From positions 5,503,962 to 5,567,961 of the forward strand of contig JAJEKV010000054.1 of NCBI GenBank assembly GCA_021234155.1: 64,000 bases of DNA, read 5' to 3'. Within the stretch, counting starts at the first letter, position 1, and each line of letters opens with the position of its first letter. The DNA comes from Isoetes taiwanensis (taxonomy: Eukaryota; Streptophyta; Lycopodiopsida; Isoetales; Isoetaceae). Both the position numbers and the translations under genes were made by a program. Under the pieces are notes generated by a model. The model worked only from the letters and a program-made list of their open reading frames with translations. It did not search any database and was not told the DNA's origin. This document shows, piece by piece, positions 1-13,039 of this stretch.

Positions 1-2458
1 AGATGTTCGCAATCAAGAGTTTAAGCAACAAAATGAACAAATCAATCCCCCAATGGTACTCATCTAAAATGTACAAGACAAACTATAATATATTTGGTTT
101 GATGGTTTTTGTTATTTTGAAAGATTGTTCTGTGCAAACCTTCCTGAATTTGGGCGCTTGAAATGCCAAATGAAATGTTAACGAATCAACGTATGTGGTT
201 TTGCTTGCTTCTTGCCTTTATTTTTAATATTCAGATCATGAGAAGAAATAATTACGTTTTGTCTCATCGGCATGTGAATGAAGAAGACTGCATTGCATGA
301 CTTTGGTGCAAGAAATGCAGACATATTATATGAAGTATGCTCTCATTGAAGTATTTTGAATTCTTTTGAGGTAACTGCGACATGACACTTACGCCTTTTC
401 TTCAACTAAGATTCGATCTTAAGGCCCTATACAAATTCCACAAGAAGCAGGAGGTTGACATGTAGTAGACATATGGTGCTTCACTAAAACCTGAGATCAT
501 GTTTGAACACAACTTTCCACTAACCACTATTTAAATAAAAAATGTTGGATAGATTGGCCTTATCCAAAGCATAAAATTTTCAGTAGACACTATGCTTTTT
601 GAAATCTAAATTTCATAGACAAAAACAAATTATTGTATTTCCTATATTTCAACTATAATATGAATGTTCCATGGCGAGAACCTTTGTCGATTATGGAGTA
701 TGGGGACTTGCCCATTGGATGTTTTTTTTTAATAAACTTACTTTTTTTATTTTCCTTAGCTTCGGCGATGGCACTCTCTGAGCTCATCGAGGCACTCCAG
801 TTCTTGATATGCTATTTGATATCCTACTAGTTCATGGTAGGTATCCTGCTATTTGAGATAGTCTTGCAAGCCCAAACGTAGATTAGGACTTGTTTTTTTT
901 TTTTTCACTTTTCAGGACCACGATGTAGATTTGTTACAAAGATTGGGGCTCATAAGCACAAAGGTGCTCAATAGTATTTGATCATGCTTGCAAAATGCCT
1001 TCAAAAGATCAGCCAGTATAAAAAGTGGAACCTTTTTTGTTGAAATCTAGCATTGCCTGAGCCGTTTTCGCAGCAAAATGAGAAAACCAAACTTGACTTA
1101 CATGTGGTACTACATGTTTGTGTCTCAATTGCAATAATTCTGACATGAATTCTTCCTAGTCTTGCTCTTCCTGCTACAACGGTTTGGACTCAACCTGATA
1201 TCCTTGTCAAATATGCCTCCCAAGCATTTCCCATTCACCTCTATGCCTCTTATTGCTACCCTTGATCATAAAAAATGATATGCAGATTGTGGGAGGAAAT
1301 TACAAGCACCTTCATGCATTCACTTGCTTTACTTATCCACAATCAATGAATCTGCATTAAGTTCTATAAGCTTGTGTAACCACCTTTTCCTTGAATTGTT
1401 TTCTAGTTGTAGAATCAAACTTTGCAATACCTTGGTGCAAAAGGAAAAAAGAATCAATTCAAAAAGTATTGCATGAATGCAGTGATGCCTTTCTTTCTTA
1501 TCAGTTGAAAACATGGCCCATTATCGACTTTGACTTAATATACCAATGTTGTGGTCAAAACTTGAGTCACTATAATCTTATTTGATTTCTCATGGTATTT
1601 AACATGAGAATATGCTGCAAATCATTCCCATGCAAGAATATGCATCATGCTTGGTTGCAGATCTAATATGCTTCTTCAAAGTGTCATACTCATTGTACCT
1701 TCCCCTCAAGTCTAAATAAAAACTTAGCAAGCCTTACCTTGCTAAAGCCTTCTGGTGTGCCTTTTGCTAGTTTTTTTTTTCTTTTGCTAGGCAGACACTT
1801 GAATTTTTAGAGGAGTGTCAGGCATTAGTTTTTTTTTATCGAGATGTTAGTTTTGGTAAATTTGGTATCGTTCATCCCGAGGTACATGCTATATAATTGA
1901 ATGTCATTAGCATTTGCTAGTTTTTTAACTAGGTTCCTTGTTTGCAGGTGCTTGAGAATTTTGATATACCAAACCCAGAGTTTATATGGTGTTGGTAATG
2001 TGTTCTTGACATGTTCGAGGCTGCTGGCATCCCATAGCTTACTGAGCAAGCATGTATCAAGGTATTTTCTGAGGTTATGGCAGTCTGCCTCCATTTGCAC
2101 TCAGGTGCACCTGTGCTCCTGCACATTCCATCTAGCCAACTACAGAACTCTCTTTTCTCGCCAGCAGGCCTTTGGGCACTGAGGCCCTATTTCCATGGTG
2201 TAAGCGAGGCTAGGGAGGCGAGTATCATCCATACTGACCACCTTCTGGAAGTAGATAATGTGTATAGAAGCTATGTGATACATTTTTTCCACATAGATGT
2301 CTCCATATTGAAAGTCTATAGCAGTGGACTTTTAAACTCAAATTATACTGACAAAGCTAAAGAGCTGGAAAAATTGATAGCTGGAAATTGAGACAATTAA
2401 GACACATGGTCCACCTTGGAAAACCTTTCTGATTCTATGTTGATGAATCAAATCCCCC

Positions 2459-2459
<1 letters not shown>
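1..2459. other. AT-rich spacer, no intact gene
   Basis: The longest open frames are under 105 codons, overlap on both strands and have no recognisable domain. The only exon-like piece is listed separately at 1948-2391. I see no RNA gene in this stretch. Confidence 0.5.
1948..2391 (+). pseudogene. Degenerate exon-like segment, unidentified
   Basis: A pyrimidine-rich tract and TTTGCAG (acceptor-like) precede a reading frame that starts VLENFDIPNPEF and continues with VLDMFEAAGIP and LTEQACIKVF. It is broken by two in-frame stops at 1996-1998 and 2035-2037. The same frame then stays open to 2391. The amino-acid composition before and after the stops looks like a soluble helical protein, which is why I list it. 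I do not recognise the family. It may equally be a chance frame. It sits about 70 bases before the long A-run that opens the repeat composite. Confidence 0.22.

Positions 2460-2489
<30 letters not shown>
2460..2489. repeat. A30 homopolymer at left edge of repeat composite
   Basis: Thirty consecutive A residues directly precede repeat A1. A 29-base A-run closes the composite at 16931-16959, so both outer edges carry an A-run of almost equal length. Confidence 0.95.
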
Positions 2490-2491
<2 letters not shown>

Positions 2492-5238
2492 CTTTGAGCC
2501 TGTTAAGACTATAGGAAATAACAGACTTTAGACCTTATAGTTCCATTTGGAAAAATAAGACCTTCAATTGCAATCCTAGAAATAGACAGGTGCAATCTAA
2601 TTCTAGGCCCTGATAAGGATAAATAAGACAAAAAGAATGATCTGAATCTTTAAGATTATATAACACCAAATTATTTGCAGGCTTAAATTAAGTACATTAT
2701 GCAGGCAAAAACTTAAGACAATAGGATCTTATGACGTATGACAACTCCAAGTTAGAACTGTAAGCCTATAGAGACAACAAACAGAATTCTAAGATATTAC
2801 ATCATATATTTTAGATCTGAAGATTCAAGCCAAATATAACAAATGTTTGATAGAAATAAGTATCTTGATCTCAGCAAATAGAATGTATAACCAAGGAATA
2901 CATACACTAAAAACTTGGTAAAGATAGGCATATTGAATATAGCAAAAGTTGGAAGATACGTGAAGTTATAAGATCCTACAAGAATCGATGAACTAATAGC
3001 CCAGCATAAATGTTGTTGTCATATCCTCTTTTTCACAAATTAAAAACAAGTCATTAGAGTTTTTGGATATCACCATAGACTATAGACTGAAATGTATGCT
3101 TGAGCAATAATCTTGCACAAACTTTTACTTCGAAACATCAAATGGAGGGAAGAGTCCGGTTACCTGCAGTGGAACCAAATGCAAGTTAGCCACGAGAAGG
3201 GTAAATGCATAAGCCACAAAGCAGGGTAAGCAATGAACTCATCCGGCTTAACGCCCCTTCACCATAAAATAAACACATTATAATCATAATAATAAAGCCA
3301 TGTAGTTAAGAAAATGAGTTCTGAAATATATGCAGCAGAAATAGATCCCATAGCACAGAAGCAAATTATGATTATGTTGATGCAGAAACGAAGATCTACA
3401 AGTACAATGTATGGATAATAATGACTAGAAAGAGCATTATTCACAGCACAAAATGACACCTCAATAGAAATGATAATATGGAAAAGAGGGAACAAGCTTA
3501 AGGGCGAAGCAATTTCTTGGACATCATAGAATATAAGGGTTAGTGATGAAGGCACCAAATGCATCAGGAATGAGTGCATGCTGATACAAGATCTTGCAAG
3601 TAGGAAGCCAATGCAATCTAAAAACATGCCAGCTTAGTCAAAGACATGAGAAAACAAACTCGATATATGACAACATAAAATTTAACCAGGGAGGACTATA
3701 AAGTTGCGCATATCAAATAAGGTATCCAACAGATGAGGGAAACACAACAGATTGCTCATGAAACTGAAATAAGGATCGTGAAAATAACTTGGATATAAGC
3801 CGCTAATTTGACATGATGGCAATCCTGCATTAAACTAGAAAGAATAGTTTGAGTTCATAGCCACAACGAAACTAACATGTGGAACAGGGCTCTACATTTG
3901 GTCTGTTAAAAAACTTCAGACAATCTGACAAAGGATATACCATGACTGAGGCCATTACACCAATGGTTTAATGGAAGTGGAAATAAAGCAAATATCTAGT
4001 TAGGAATTGTGTATCTATAGGAAACGGAACTACAAGCACATAAATCAAGACTAGAAATAATGATGATTAAAATATATTGACTAAAAGAACCTGATATGAC
4101 ATGTTGGCCAGATTCCAATCGATTTGATCCTGAAAATCTCTAGTAGTTTGAAGATGCAGTCGGATATGCACTAGGTCACAGAATTGGTATCTCCAATGGT
4201 TGAAGATGCGGTCGAATTCATACTAGGTTGCAGAATTGATATAACACCTCATATGTCTACAAATACAACTGCAGCAGCAGAGCTTGTAATCAAGAGGCAG
4301 AGCCTTGCTAATAGAGAGACTTGTGCAATAACATCCTGCAGATGAGGCAATACTGATACAACTGCAGCTGCAGAGCTGGAAATCATGAGGCGAAGCTTCG
4401 CTAATAGAGAGACGTGTGCAATAACGTCCTGCAGACATCTTGTGTTTATAAAGCAAGTAAAGAAACAAAAGGCAGCCAGAGCTCCATATGCGAGCTATCC
4501 GATGTAGGCCGACTATGTCAGGGAATGGAGTACATCTCCATCTATCATGAACTAGCAGTGAGAATGGTGTCTGTGCAACCCTAAACCTAATCGTAGCTAA
4601 TATCTCACATAAAAAGAAAAATGAGAAAACGTAAGGTAAGCCTTATTATTTACCATAGGAAATAAAAAAGCTTAAAGTTCCACCATTAATAAGTTGGACG
4701 TAACCATATGGTAGGCATAGAATCAACTATTTCTTGACTTTAAGAAAACTGGAATGTGAGAGCTCAACATTAGAGGTTTGTCTTGAAAATATAAAAGGGT
4801 AGACCTGGGAGTATGGACAAACACACATGTAATTTAGGAAACCTATTTTTACAGTGGGATTAACATGGAAATAGTTGTAACTTACACTGGTTAAAATGAA
4901 TTGCTTATCGCAAGACCTTTGGCGAATATTCTGTGGTACCTGGCTAAAACATTAAGCAAAGAATATTTCTGCATATATCAAGGGTCACCACTGGTCTAAA
5001 GTTCTATACAAATAGAGTATAGGATATGTTTCCTATAAAATTAGTTGCTAACAAGGACCATTGGGGGCATGTTTTTATGAAGATTCAGTAGCGCATTACG
5101 CTGGACACCATAAGTAAAATGGCTATGCAATCTATCGAAGAGGACCATTGGGGGGCAAGATATTAGAAGACGTACACAATTCATGGGGATAGAGTAAGAT
5201 GCTTTGTGTAGTCATGCAAACGTTATAATGTAATATAT
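2490..5238. repeat. Long direct repeat A, copy 1 (LTR-like, non-coding)
   Basis: About 2.75 kb, repeated almost unchanged at 7112-9872. It begins CCCTTTGAGCCTG and ends ATAATGTAATATAT just before an A-run. Near-identity of the two copies around a different middle segment is what the two LTRs of one recent insertion look like, but the usual TG...CA ends are absent. Inside are two local duplications: about 60 bp (4143-4230) and about 115 bp (4255-4440, with the GCAATAACRTCCTGCAGA motif twice). No long ORF: the 122-codon minus-strand frame at 3259-3627 is repeated in copy 2 only because the DNA is. This copy differs from copy 2 mostly at CAG/CTG positions. Confidence 0.85.
3160..3265 (-). pseudogene. 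Small hydrophobic ORF, copy in repeat A1 (frameshifted)
   Basis: This is the counterpart of the 33-codon ORF at 7782-7883. The ATG and the TAA stop are both kept. The frame is broken by extra bases at about 3191 (GCCACGAG for GCCTGAG), 3218 (AAGCAGGG for AACAGG) and 3255 (one added C). Two of the three differences fall on a CAG or CTG, so they may be sequence errors. Confidence 0.4.
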
Positions 5239-5245
5239 AAAAAAA

Positions 5246-7105
5246 CCCTTCCTCCTACCACAAGTTAGGAGGCCCCTATGATCTGTCAGAAACATCTGAC
5301 TGTTCTAAAGTTGCAACAGGGAGAGTAGGGCCCTGCTGCAACACAGGGACCCTACCCAACCCATTAAAAAACTACTCAATGCAAATAAAATAGAAAAAGG
5401 TTAAGCTTACATGATTCCTCTTCAAGACTCTTGTCATGTCCACAATATCAACGGGAAGGCCTTGAACATTTGATAACCTTCAGCGTATGGAGCACAATTC
5501 TGATAGTGTCTCTTTTGAGAAATCCATTGCTGCAAAAACCTAAGATCAGGGCACACACATTCTCAATGAAAGTTTTTTTGTGAGTCCCGTCCTCAATGTC
5601 ATAAGGTAGCCAAGGGCTTCAACTTCAGAAACATCCTGATGATGTCCGTGTTGAGAGAATGTTGAGAGAATAATAAGATAGTGTAAAAGTTTTTTTATGA
5701 TAACAACCAGCCATGGAACATTTAAATGAACATCCATATAACCACCAATAAGTTATAACGGGAGAGATGTACTGCATCAGGAAATTCAGAATATGCAGAT
5801 CTATGCATAGCCGTATAAACTTGGTCCAGAAACAGGGAATAACTATTGACTGTAGTATGGACATGCATAATAACTATGGTTCAGAAAACATGTAACAGTA
5901 AAGACAAAAATATGGGAAAACATAGCTAGAACACAACAAGAAAAATGATAGTTAGAACACATTGTATAAGAACCTGGTTAGCTATGGCGTCATGTTCGTC
6001 TGGGATCAGCCACAATAGCGTGGCTGGGATTTTCTGGAGCAACAGTATCTGGTGCCAGGATCTGTAGTAGAGTTAAGTTGCTTAGCTGCCATTTGGTTCG
6101 CAGGTTCCTCTGGATCAAGAGAATAGAATTGATTCTCTTTGAAACTTGATATAGATTCTACATAGAGCTACCTATTCCTTCCGGATCAGCCTCTTTGAAG
6201 TTACTGGCAGAACCCATTACCTTGGCAAGTGAAGCGCGGCTCTAATCGGCAAAGAGATGGAGTTATCAGGTCCGGATTAGGTTTTTTCAAGCCCTAACCG
6301 TCAATAAAATACCCATTAGGTTTACTTATTAATGAAATTGACAGTTTCGATTAGAATAAGGAAATAGTTAAATTATCATGGAAATATTATAGGTAAAATG
6401 GCTAAAAATGGTTCTGCTCTAGCAACTCTGGCTTTTGTTCAATGGTATCTGGTATCGCAGCTTGGGGGCCCCTTAGAATTAGCATGCATCCAAAATGGAA
6501 AGCAAAGTTACAACAGGGAAAGTAGGGCCCTGTTGTAACACAGGGGTCCTACCCAACCGTACATATCTACTCATAAGCAACTAGGAGGTACTTACAAGAT
6601 TCCTTTGAGAGAGCGTTTCATGTCTTCAATATAAAAAAGCAGCCCAAGGAAAGTGTCATCAATCGGCGTTTGAGGCACAATCCAAACTTAATAAATTTGT
6701 TGACCCCAAATTTTAACTTCCTTTCTTCATCAAATCTGTAGAACTGATAGAGGCCAATATTTGTATAAAGCACATGATAATAACATTAAAGACAACATCA
6801 ATTCAAGGTAGTGTGTAATAGTGTAAAAGTTTTTTTGTTATACACAACCAACTATGGAAAAACTCTTTCCATAAAAATCCATAGCTGGTGGGACTTACAA
6901 CAGCCTTAAGATGTGATTTTTGCCTTTGTTGTGGCGTATGAGAGTCAGCTCTTTGCTCCATAAATTGTTAAAAACCGTATCTTCAATAACAGGCATAGAA
7001 TCAGGTCCAATTTTCTGTAATAGGAATCAAGTGTGAGTAGAAACAATAAAGCACCTTTTCTCCAAATCAGGGTCCCAAGTTAAACCTAGGAATTGGAGTA
7101 ACATT
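5246..7105. mobile_element. Internal segment B between the two A repeats
   Basis: 1.86 kb with no significant ORF. It starts CCTTCCTCCTACC, which read on the minus strand is a purine tract (GGTAGGAGGAAGGG) directly before the repeat, the place of a polypurine tract in a minus-strand LTR element. Segment D starts with a near-identical block. B carries two diverged halves: 5300-5750 and 6490-6900 share a CAACAGGGARAGTAGGGCCCTG block and an AGTGTAAAAGTTTTTTT block. On the minus strand both halves contain an exon-like stretch ending at a GTAAG donor (about 5412 and 6594). TGGTATCGCAGC at about 6452 resembles a Met-tRNA primer site but lies in mid-segment. Confidence 0.55.
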
Positions 7106-7111
7106 AAAAAA

Positions 7112-9872
7112 CCCTTTGAGCCTGTTAAGACTATAGGAAATAACAGACTTTAGACCTTATAGTTCCATTTGGAAAAATAAGACCTTCAATTGCAATCCTA
7201 GAAATAGACAGGTGCAATCTAATTCTAGGCCCTGATAAGGATAAATAAGACAAAAAGAATGATCTGAATCTTTAAGATTATATAACACCAAATTATTTGC
7301 AGGCTTAAATTAAGTACACTATGCAGGCAAAAACTTAAGACAATAGGATCTTATGACGTATGACAACTCCAAGTTAGAACTGTAAGCCTATAGAGACAAC
7401 AAACAGAATTCTAAGATATTACATCATATATTTTAGATCTGAAGATTCAAGCCAAATATAACAAATGTTTGATAGAAATAAGTATCTTGATCTCAGCAAA
7501 TAGAATGTATAACCAAGGAATACATACACTAAAAACTTGGTAAAGATAGGCATATTGAATATAGCAAAAGTTGGAAGATACGTGAAGTTATAAGATCCTA
7601 CAAGAATCGATGAACTAATAGCCCAGCATAAATGTTGTTGTCATATCCTCTTTTTCACAAATTAAAAACAAGTCATTAGAGTTTTTGGATATCACCATAG
7701 ACTATAGACTGAAATGTATGCTTGAGCAATAATCTTGCACAAACTTTTACTTCGAAACATCAAATGGAGGGAAGAGTCCGGTTACCTGCAGTGGAACCAA
7801 ATGCAAGTTAGCCTGAGAAGGGTAAATGCATAAGCCACAAACAGGTAAGCAATGAACTCATCCGGCTTAACGCCCTTCACCATAAAATAAACACGTATAA
7901 TCATAATAATAAAGCCATGTAGTTAAGAAAATGAGTTCTGAAATATATGCAGCAGAAATAGATCCCATAGCACAGAAGCAAATTATGATTATGTTGATGC
8001 AGAAACGAAGATCTACAAGTACAATGTATGGATAATAATGACTAGAAAGAGCATTATTCACAGCACAAAATGACACCTCAATAGAAATGATAATATGGAA
8101 AAGAGGGAACAAGCTTAAGGGCGAAGCAATTTCTTGGACATCATAGAATATAAGGGTTAGTGATGAAGGCACCAAATGCATCAGGAATGAGTGCATGCTG
8201 ATACAAGATCTTGCAAGTAGGAAGCCAATGCAATCTAAAAACATGCCAGCTTAGTCAAAGACATGAGAAAACAAACTCGATATATGACAACATAAAATTT
8301 AACCAGGGAGGACTATAAAGTTGCGCATATCAAATAAGGTATCCAACAGATGAGGGAAACACAACAGATTGCTCATGAAACTGAAATAAGGATCGTGAAA
8401 ATAACTTGGATATAAGCCGCTAATTTGACATGATGGCAATCCTGCATTAAACTAGAAAGAATAGTTTGAGTTCATAGCCACAACGAAACTAACATGTGGA
8501 ACAGGGCTCTACATTTGGTCTGTTAAAAAACTTCAGACAATCTGACAAAGGATATACCATGACTGAGGCCATTACACCAATGGTTTAATGGAAGTGGAAA
8601 TAAAGCAAATATCTAGTTAGGAATTGTGTATCTATAGGAAACGGAACTACAAGCACATAAATCAAGACTAGAAATAATGATGATTAAAATATATTGACTA
8701 AAAGAACCTGATATGACATGTTGGCCAGATTCCAATCGATTTGATCCTGAAAATCTCTAGTAGTTTGAAGATGCAGTCGGATATGCACTAGGTCACAGAA
8801 TTGGTATCTCCAATGGTTGAAGATGCGGTCGAATTCATACTAGGTTGCAGAATTGATATAACACCTCATATGTCTACAAATACAACTGCAGCAGCAGAGC
8901 TTGTAATCAAGAGGCAGAGCCTTGCTAATAGAGAGACTTGTGCAATAACATCCTGCAGATGAGGCAATATCGATACAAGCTGCAAAATTGCGCAGAGCTG
9001 GAAATCATGAGGCTTCGCTAATAGAGAGGCGTGTGCAATAACGTCCTGCAGACATCTTGTGTTTATAAAGCAAGTAAAGAAACAAAAGGCAGCCAGAGCT
9101 CCATATGCGAGCTATCCGATGTAGGCCGACTATGTCAGGGAATGGAGTACATCTCCATCTATCATGAACTAGCAGTGAGAATGGTGTCTGTGCAACCCTA
9201 AACCTAATCGTAGCTAATATCTCACATAAAAAGAAAAATGAGAAAACGTAAGGTAAGCCTTATTATTTACCATAGGAAATAAAAAAGCTTAAAGTTCCAC
9301 CATTAATAAGTTGGACGTAACCATATGGTAGGCATAGAATCAACTATTTCTTGACTTTAAGAAAACTGGAATGTGAGAGCTCAACATTAGAGGTTTATCT
9401 TGAAAATATAAAAGGGTAGACCTGGGAGTATGGACAAACACACATGTAATTTAGGAAACCTATTTTCTGATTGGGATTAACATGGAAATAGTTGTAACTT
9501 ACTGCTTGGTTAAAATGAATTGCTTATCGCAAGACCTTTGGCGAATATTACGTGGTACTGGCTAAAACATTAAGCAAAGAATATTTCTGCATATATCAAG
9601 GGTCACCACTGGTCTAAAGTTCTATACAAATAGAGTATAGGATATGTTTCCTATAAAATTAGTTGCTAACAAGGACCATTGGGGGCATGTTTTTATGAAG
9701 ATTCAGTAGCGCATTACGCTGGACACCATAAGTAAAATGGCTATGCAATCTATCGAAGAGGACCATTGGGGGGCAAGATATTAGAAGATTCAACAGCCAG
9801 TAACGTACACAATTCATGGGGATAGAGTAAGATGCTTTGTGTAGTCATGCAAACGTTATAATGTACTATATT
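7112..9872. repeat. Long direct repeat A, copy 2 (LTR-like, non-coding)
   Basis: 2.76 kb, nearly identical to 2490-5238 in the same orientation. It is followed by an A15 run (9873-9887) and then immediately by repeat C1, with no unique sequence between. It carries the intact version of the small hydrophobic ORF at 7782-7883. Differences from copy 1 cluster at CAG/CTG sites, for example 7810, 7838, 8970-8990, 9465 and 9550. Confidence 0.85.
7782..7883 (-). CDS. Putative 33-residue membrane micropeptide in repeat A2
   Basis: ATG at 7883 and TAA at 7784-7782. The peptide starts MVKGVKPDEF, continues with a hydrophobic run of about 20 residues (IAYLFVAYAFTLL, then LTCIWF) long enough to span a membrane, and ends HCR. 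The reason to list so short an ORF is that repeat family C, which is otherwise very different, encodes an ungapped relative at the same place (KG-KP-E--AYL-V----LTLLRLT--WFHCR), followed by the same stop. The alternative is a conserved non-coding motif: CTGCAG|GTAAC at the end is also a passable splice donor, so it may be an exon end. No function is inferred. Confidence 0.35.
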   Translation of the reverse strand: MVKGVKPDEFIAYLFVAYAFTLLRLTCIWFHCR

Positions 9873-9887
9873 AAAAAAAAAAAAAAA
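9873..9887. repeat. A15 junction between repeats A2 and C1
   Basis: The only sequence between the end of A2 (GTACTATATT) and the start of C1 (CCTTTTAAAATCTG) is this A-run. Similar A-runs of 6 to 8 lie at the four inner junctions (5239-5245, 7106-7111, 13033-13039, 13790-13798). Confidence 0.9.
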
Positions 9888-12800
9888 CCTTTTAAAATCT
9901 GTTCAAACAGACTTTTTCCATCCATGGACTTTTGCAAAGACCACTTCAGTACAATATGCAGCCTTAAGCCAAAACAGGTGTAAATTTGACTTAAGCCTTA
10001 AAAATGGTTAACATTTACTAAAGCAGATGATATTACCAGATTCTATTAACAAATAAGAATTTCCTTTCGTCAATCTCATTAATGTTTTTGTTCAATACAT
10101 TATTTTTACCTTTAAAAGAGTTCATCATTGACTCTAGAACAGTATAAGATCAAAATTAAAGTTTAGAGTTTCCCTTGTCTTTCAACACCATAGAGCTCAA
10201 TAGACTTGTCAAAACTATATCTGCAATGCCACCATGTCTTGTAGCTTTTCCAACATGAATACATGGGAAAACACACATAGGAGCAAGAAATCCCGTTACC
10301 TGCAGTGAAACCAGAGGACAGTTAGCCTAAGAAGGGTAAGAGCCTAAGTCACTAACAGGTAAGCTACGGATTCCTTGGGCTTATCGCCCTTCACCTTGCA
10401 TGTTAACACAAACACAATAGACAGTCAATTTATCAGGCAAAGAGTGTGTAAATTACTCTGCCCTAAAAGATTAGCCTACATGCAACTTTTATCAGTATGC
10501 AAGCTTAGAAATTATTATTATTAAATGCTTCTCCACCAGCTTATGACAAGGTCTAGAAGCTTCATTCTTCCTACCCGCAATTGTCACGAGGTCTCCTCTA
10601 TTATAAGCATGCATGCAATAAAGGGATCATTTTCACATATATGAGAAGGTCTGGAAGTCCATTTTTGATGCTGCTCTCAGATACAAAATTATTATCGGCA
10701 ATATCATACCCAAAAGAATTCCAAATTGTAACCGCCCCAAACTAAAGTGGCCACAAAGCGTGTGTTTCTGTTAAGAGCCCTTTAGCATTAAAAAGAGCAT
10801 CAACCCGGTGAGCATATTCTGTAAAACATCCTAGGCGGGCTTTGCACGCTTTGGATATGCAAAATGTCAAATAGAGCAAGAACCCAATCACGGATCTAGA
10901 ATTTTCGTGCAAAAATATTGAAGAGTTCAGCTTATTTTCTTCCAACCTCAGTAAATTTTTGCGAATGGCATCGAACCGCTCAGGCTGTGCTCACCATGCC
11001 ACAATTCAAGTGCCCAACTTGAAAGCCTTTGGATGAGCGAGAAAAATCTGGCATGTAGAACTCTTTTATTCGGGTTTAGGGTCCATTTTACAACTCGAAA
11101 CCCACCTCAAGATTTTCGTACACTATTCCCTATTGAATCTGTAGCACTCGTTTGCCTGCATGGCTATTAAGCTATCTATATCTAGAATCCATAAAATATT
11201 AATTCGTTTACTCTGTAGCAGTGCGTAAACAATGTAACTATTGAATTTTAAACTATATAATGCATAGATCGTGTTTAATTAAGCATCAACACTCTGTCCT
11301 TTAAGCTATACCACCTGCACAATAGTCCACACTGCATAGTTCAAGACTCACAGCAGTTCTCTTAATAAGTTTTAACCAAATTTTAGATCTAATAGGAACA
11401 TGGCCACAACTCGTGTATGCTGCTCTGTCTCACGCTTAAATATCATGCATTAGTTGGCAGACTTAGAAATTAAGCTTTCTACCATCTGGAGAATGTGAAC
11501 ATAACTGTTAAAACTCATATATGTCTACTCAAATCTGCACATTATATACAACCTAGGTGTATGGACAAGTGCATGCTAGTCCCATTAACATCAGTCCTAA
11601 GTTCAATCCATCTTTTTAGTTTTTCATATCTCCATTGCTTTACAGTAGCCTTGTATCCCTGCTGGGGTGCTTAAAAGGATACCATTTCTAAACCAGAATT
11701 CTTATGCTATAATTATCCCGATTATCTTTTAAGACCTCAGGCTTTTCTGTGCTCATTCAGTGCAATCATGAAATGAAGGCATGCTGGAAGAAGGAGCAAA
11801 TACATGTTCTTTGCGGCAAACACATAGGCCACAAATGCACAACCCATGGCTCATTATAGTAGCATTAGACTAATGTAAACATCCAGTTGAAAAGAGAATA
11901 GCTCCATACGAATAGTGTCATGCCTTATTATCATATAAAGAAAAATATCCACACAAAGTATTCAGCAAATAGGGTGATTCAATTATTCAAACCTGGGAGT
12001 AGACCTTTGTTCTAGCATAATTGCCTTTGGTCATGTTGATCGCAAATTGCGAAAGCTCTCCAATGCCTTGTTTACTCAAAGAAATAGTGGATGGCATCTC
12101 TATATTATTCTCCTGGATTATCACATGCAAAAGAGAGTAGATTCAGTTAATGTCACCAGCATCTTTCCCTTTATTCAAATTATCATAGCTCTTCAGTCCT
12201 GTTGCTACGATAGCCTTATGGAATTGGCATATCTTTTCCATGAAGTATTTACCTTCTTCTCCCAAGAAGCAGGCATCAAATCCATCTTATTTACATCTAT
12301 TTTCACAGCCTTTATGCACCGTTGCAGCCACAGTTCTATAGAAGGTCACCCATCTTGCTATGCATTTGCGGCTCCGCCATCCAAGACATGCCATAATATT
12401 CCAGCATTCTATGCCGCAAGGGCAAGTTCGGAATACCCTAATTAGGGTTCAAGAAATGCATTATATTAGGCCAGGATCATAATTTACCTTTTATTTTTCT
12501 AAACCCTGGTTCTTGCATAATCGAAATCTCACCATCCATCAATGGCTAAGAGTTGCCCAATCTGTTGCAGGCCAACTGTATGGTGGCCGCTGAGCTGCCT
12601 AATAAAACTCTGTTACAGTCAAGTAGAGAGTAGAGGTTCAGGGATACAAAAAGCGTGACCATCACGTTTTTCTATTTTCCACTGTATTTTTCTTTTCCAC
12701 GAGTTTTCTTTGTGTACATATGTGGACATTTTCGATCAACACCACCATTATGCAACCATGGGTTTTCACCCCATACTCCATTTCTGTAAACAATGTCAAA

Positions 12801-13032
12801 CCATTGTTACATGCCCATGATAGTGCAATAATGTCTTAGATTCCTAAAGCTTATGATAGAGCACCTAGCAGTGTATCAATGTGCATCCATAAAGCCCTCG
12901 TGTCATATATATGCCATAGAACCATTGGTCTTTACCCTTGTTCAAGCAACCTGCCGTAAATAACTACATAGCTACAGACAGAGCAATAATTCCTTAGAGT
13001 CATGATGCATTAGAGCCATCATTACTTATAAT
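9888..13032. repeat. Long direct repeat C, copy 1 (LTR-like, non-coding)
   Basis: 3.15 kb, repeated almost unchanged at 13799-16930. It starts CCTTTTAAAATCTGTTC and ends CATTACTTATAAT before an A-run, the same border style as repeat A. Its 10285-10400 region is clearly related to 3150-3265 of repeat A (CGTTACCTGCAGTG, AAGGGTAA, GGTAAGC, CGCCCTTCACC in the same order), so A and C are distant members of one family. The 132-codon plus-strand frame at 12047-12445 is not shared intact by copy 2 and shows no domain. Confidence 0.85.
10296..10394 (-). pseudogene. Small hydrophobic ORF relative in repeat C1
   Basis: Read on the minus strand the segment gives KVKGDKPKESVAYLLVT, a TAG, then ALTLLRLTVLWFHCR and a TAA. 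It aligns without gaps to the intact ORF of repeat A2 and shares its stop position. It has lost the ATG and gained a stop in the middle. The other C copy has the same arrangement at about 14190-14288. Confidence 0.4.
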
Positions 13033-13039
13033 AAAAAAA

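Noticed and set aside
3259-3627. 122-codon minus-strand ORF repeated at 7867-8244
   Set aside because: It is kept only because the whole 2.75 kb repeat is duplicated. There is no relative in repeat C and no domain.
6441-6470. TGGTATCGCAGC as primer binding site of the A-B-A element
   Set aside because: Not adjacent to either repeat end, and it deviates from TGGTATCAGAGC in the core. Kept only as a remark.
12047-12445. 132-codon plus-strand ORF in repeat C1
   Set aside because: Copy C2 carries only a 67-codon remainder because of small indels. The translation shows no domain.
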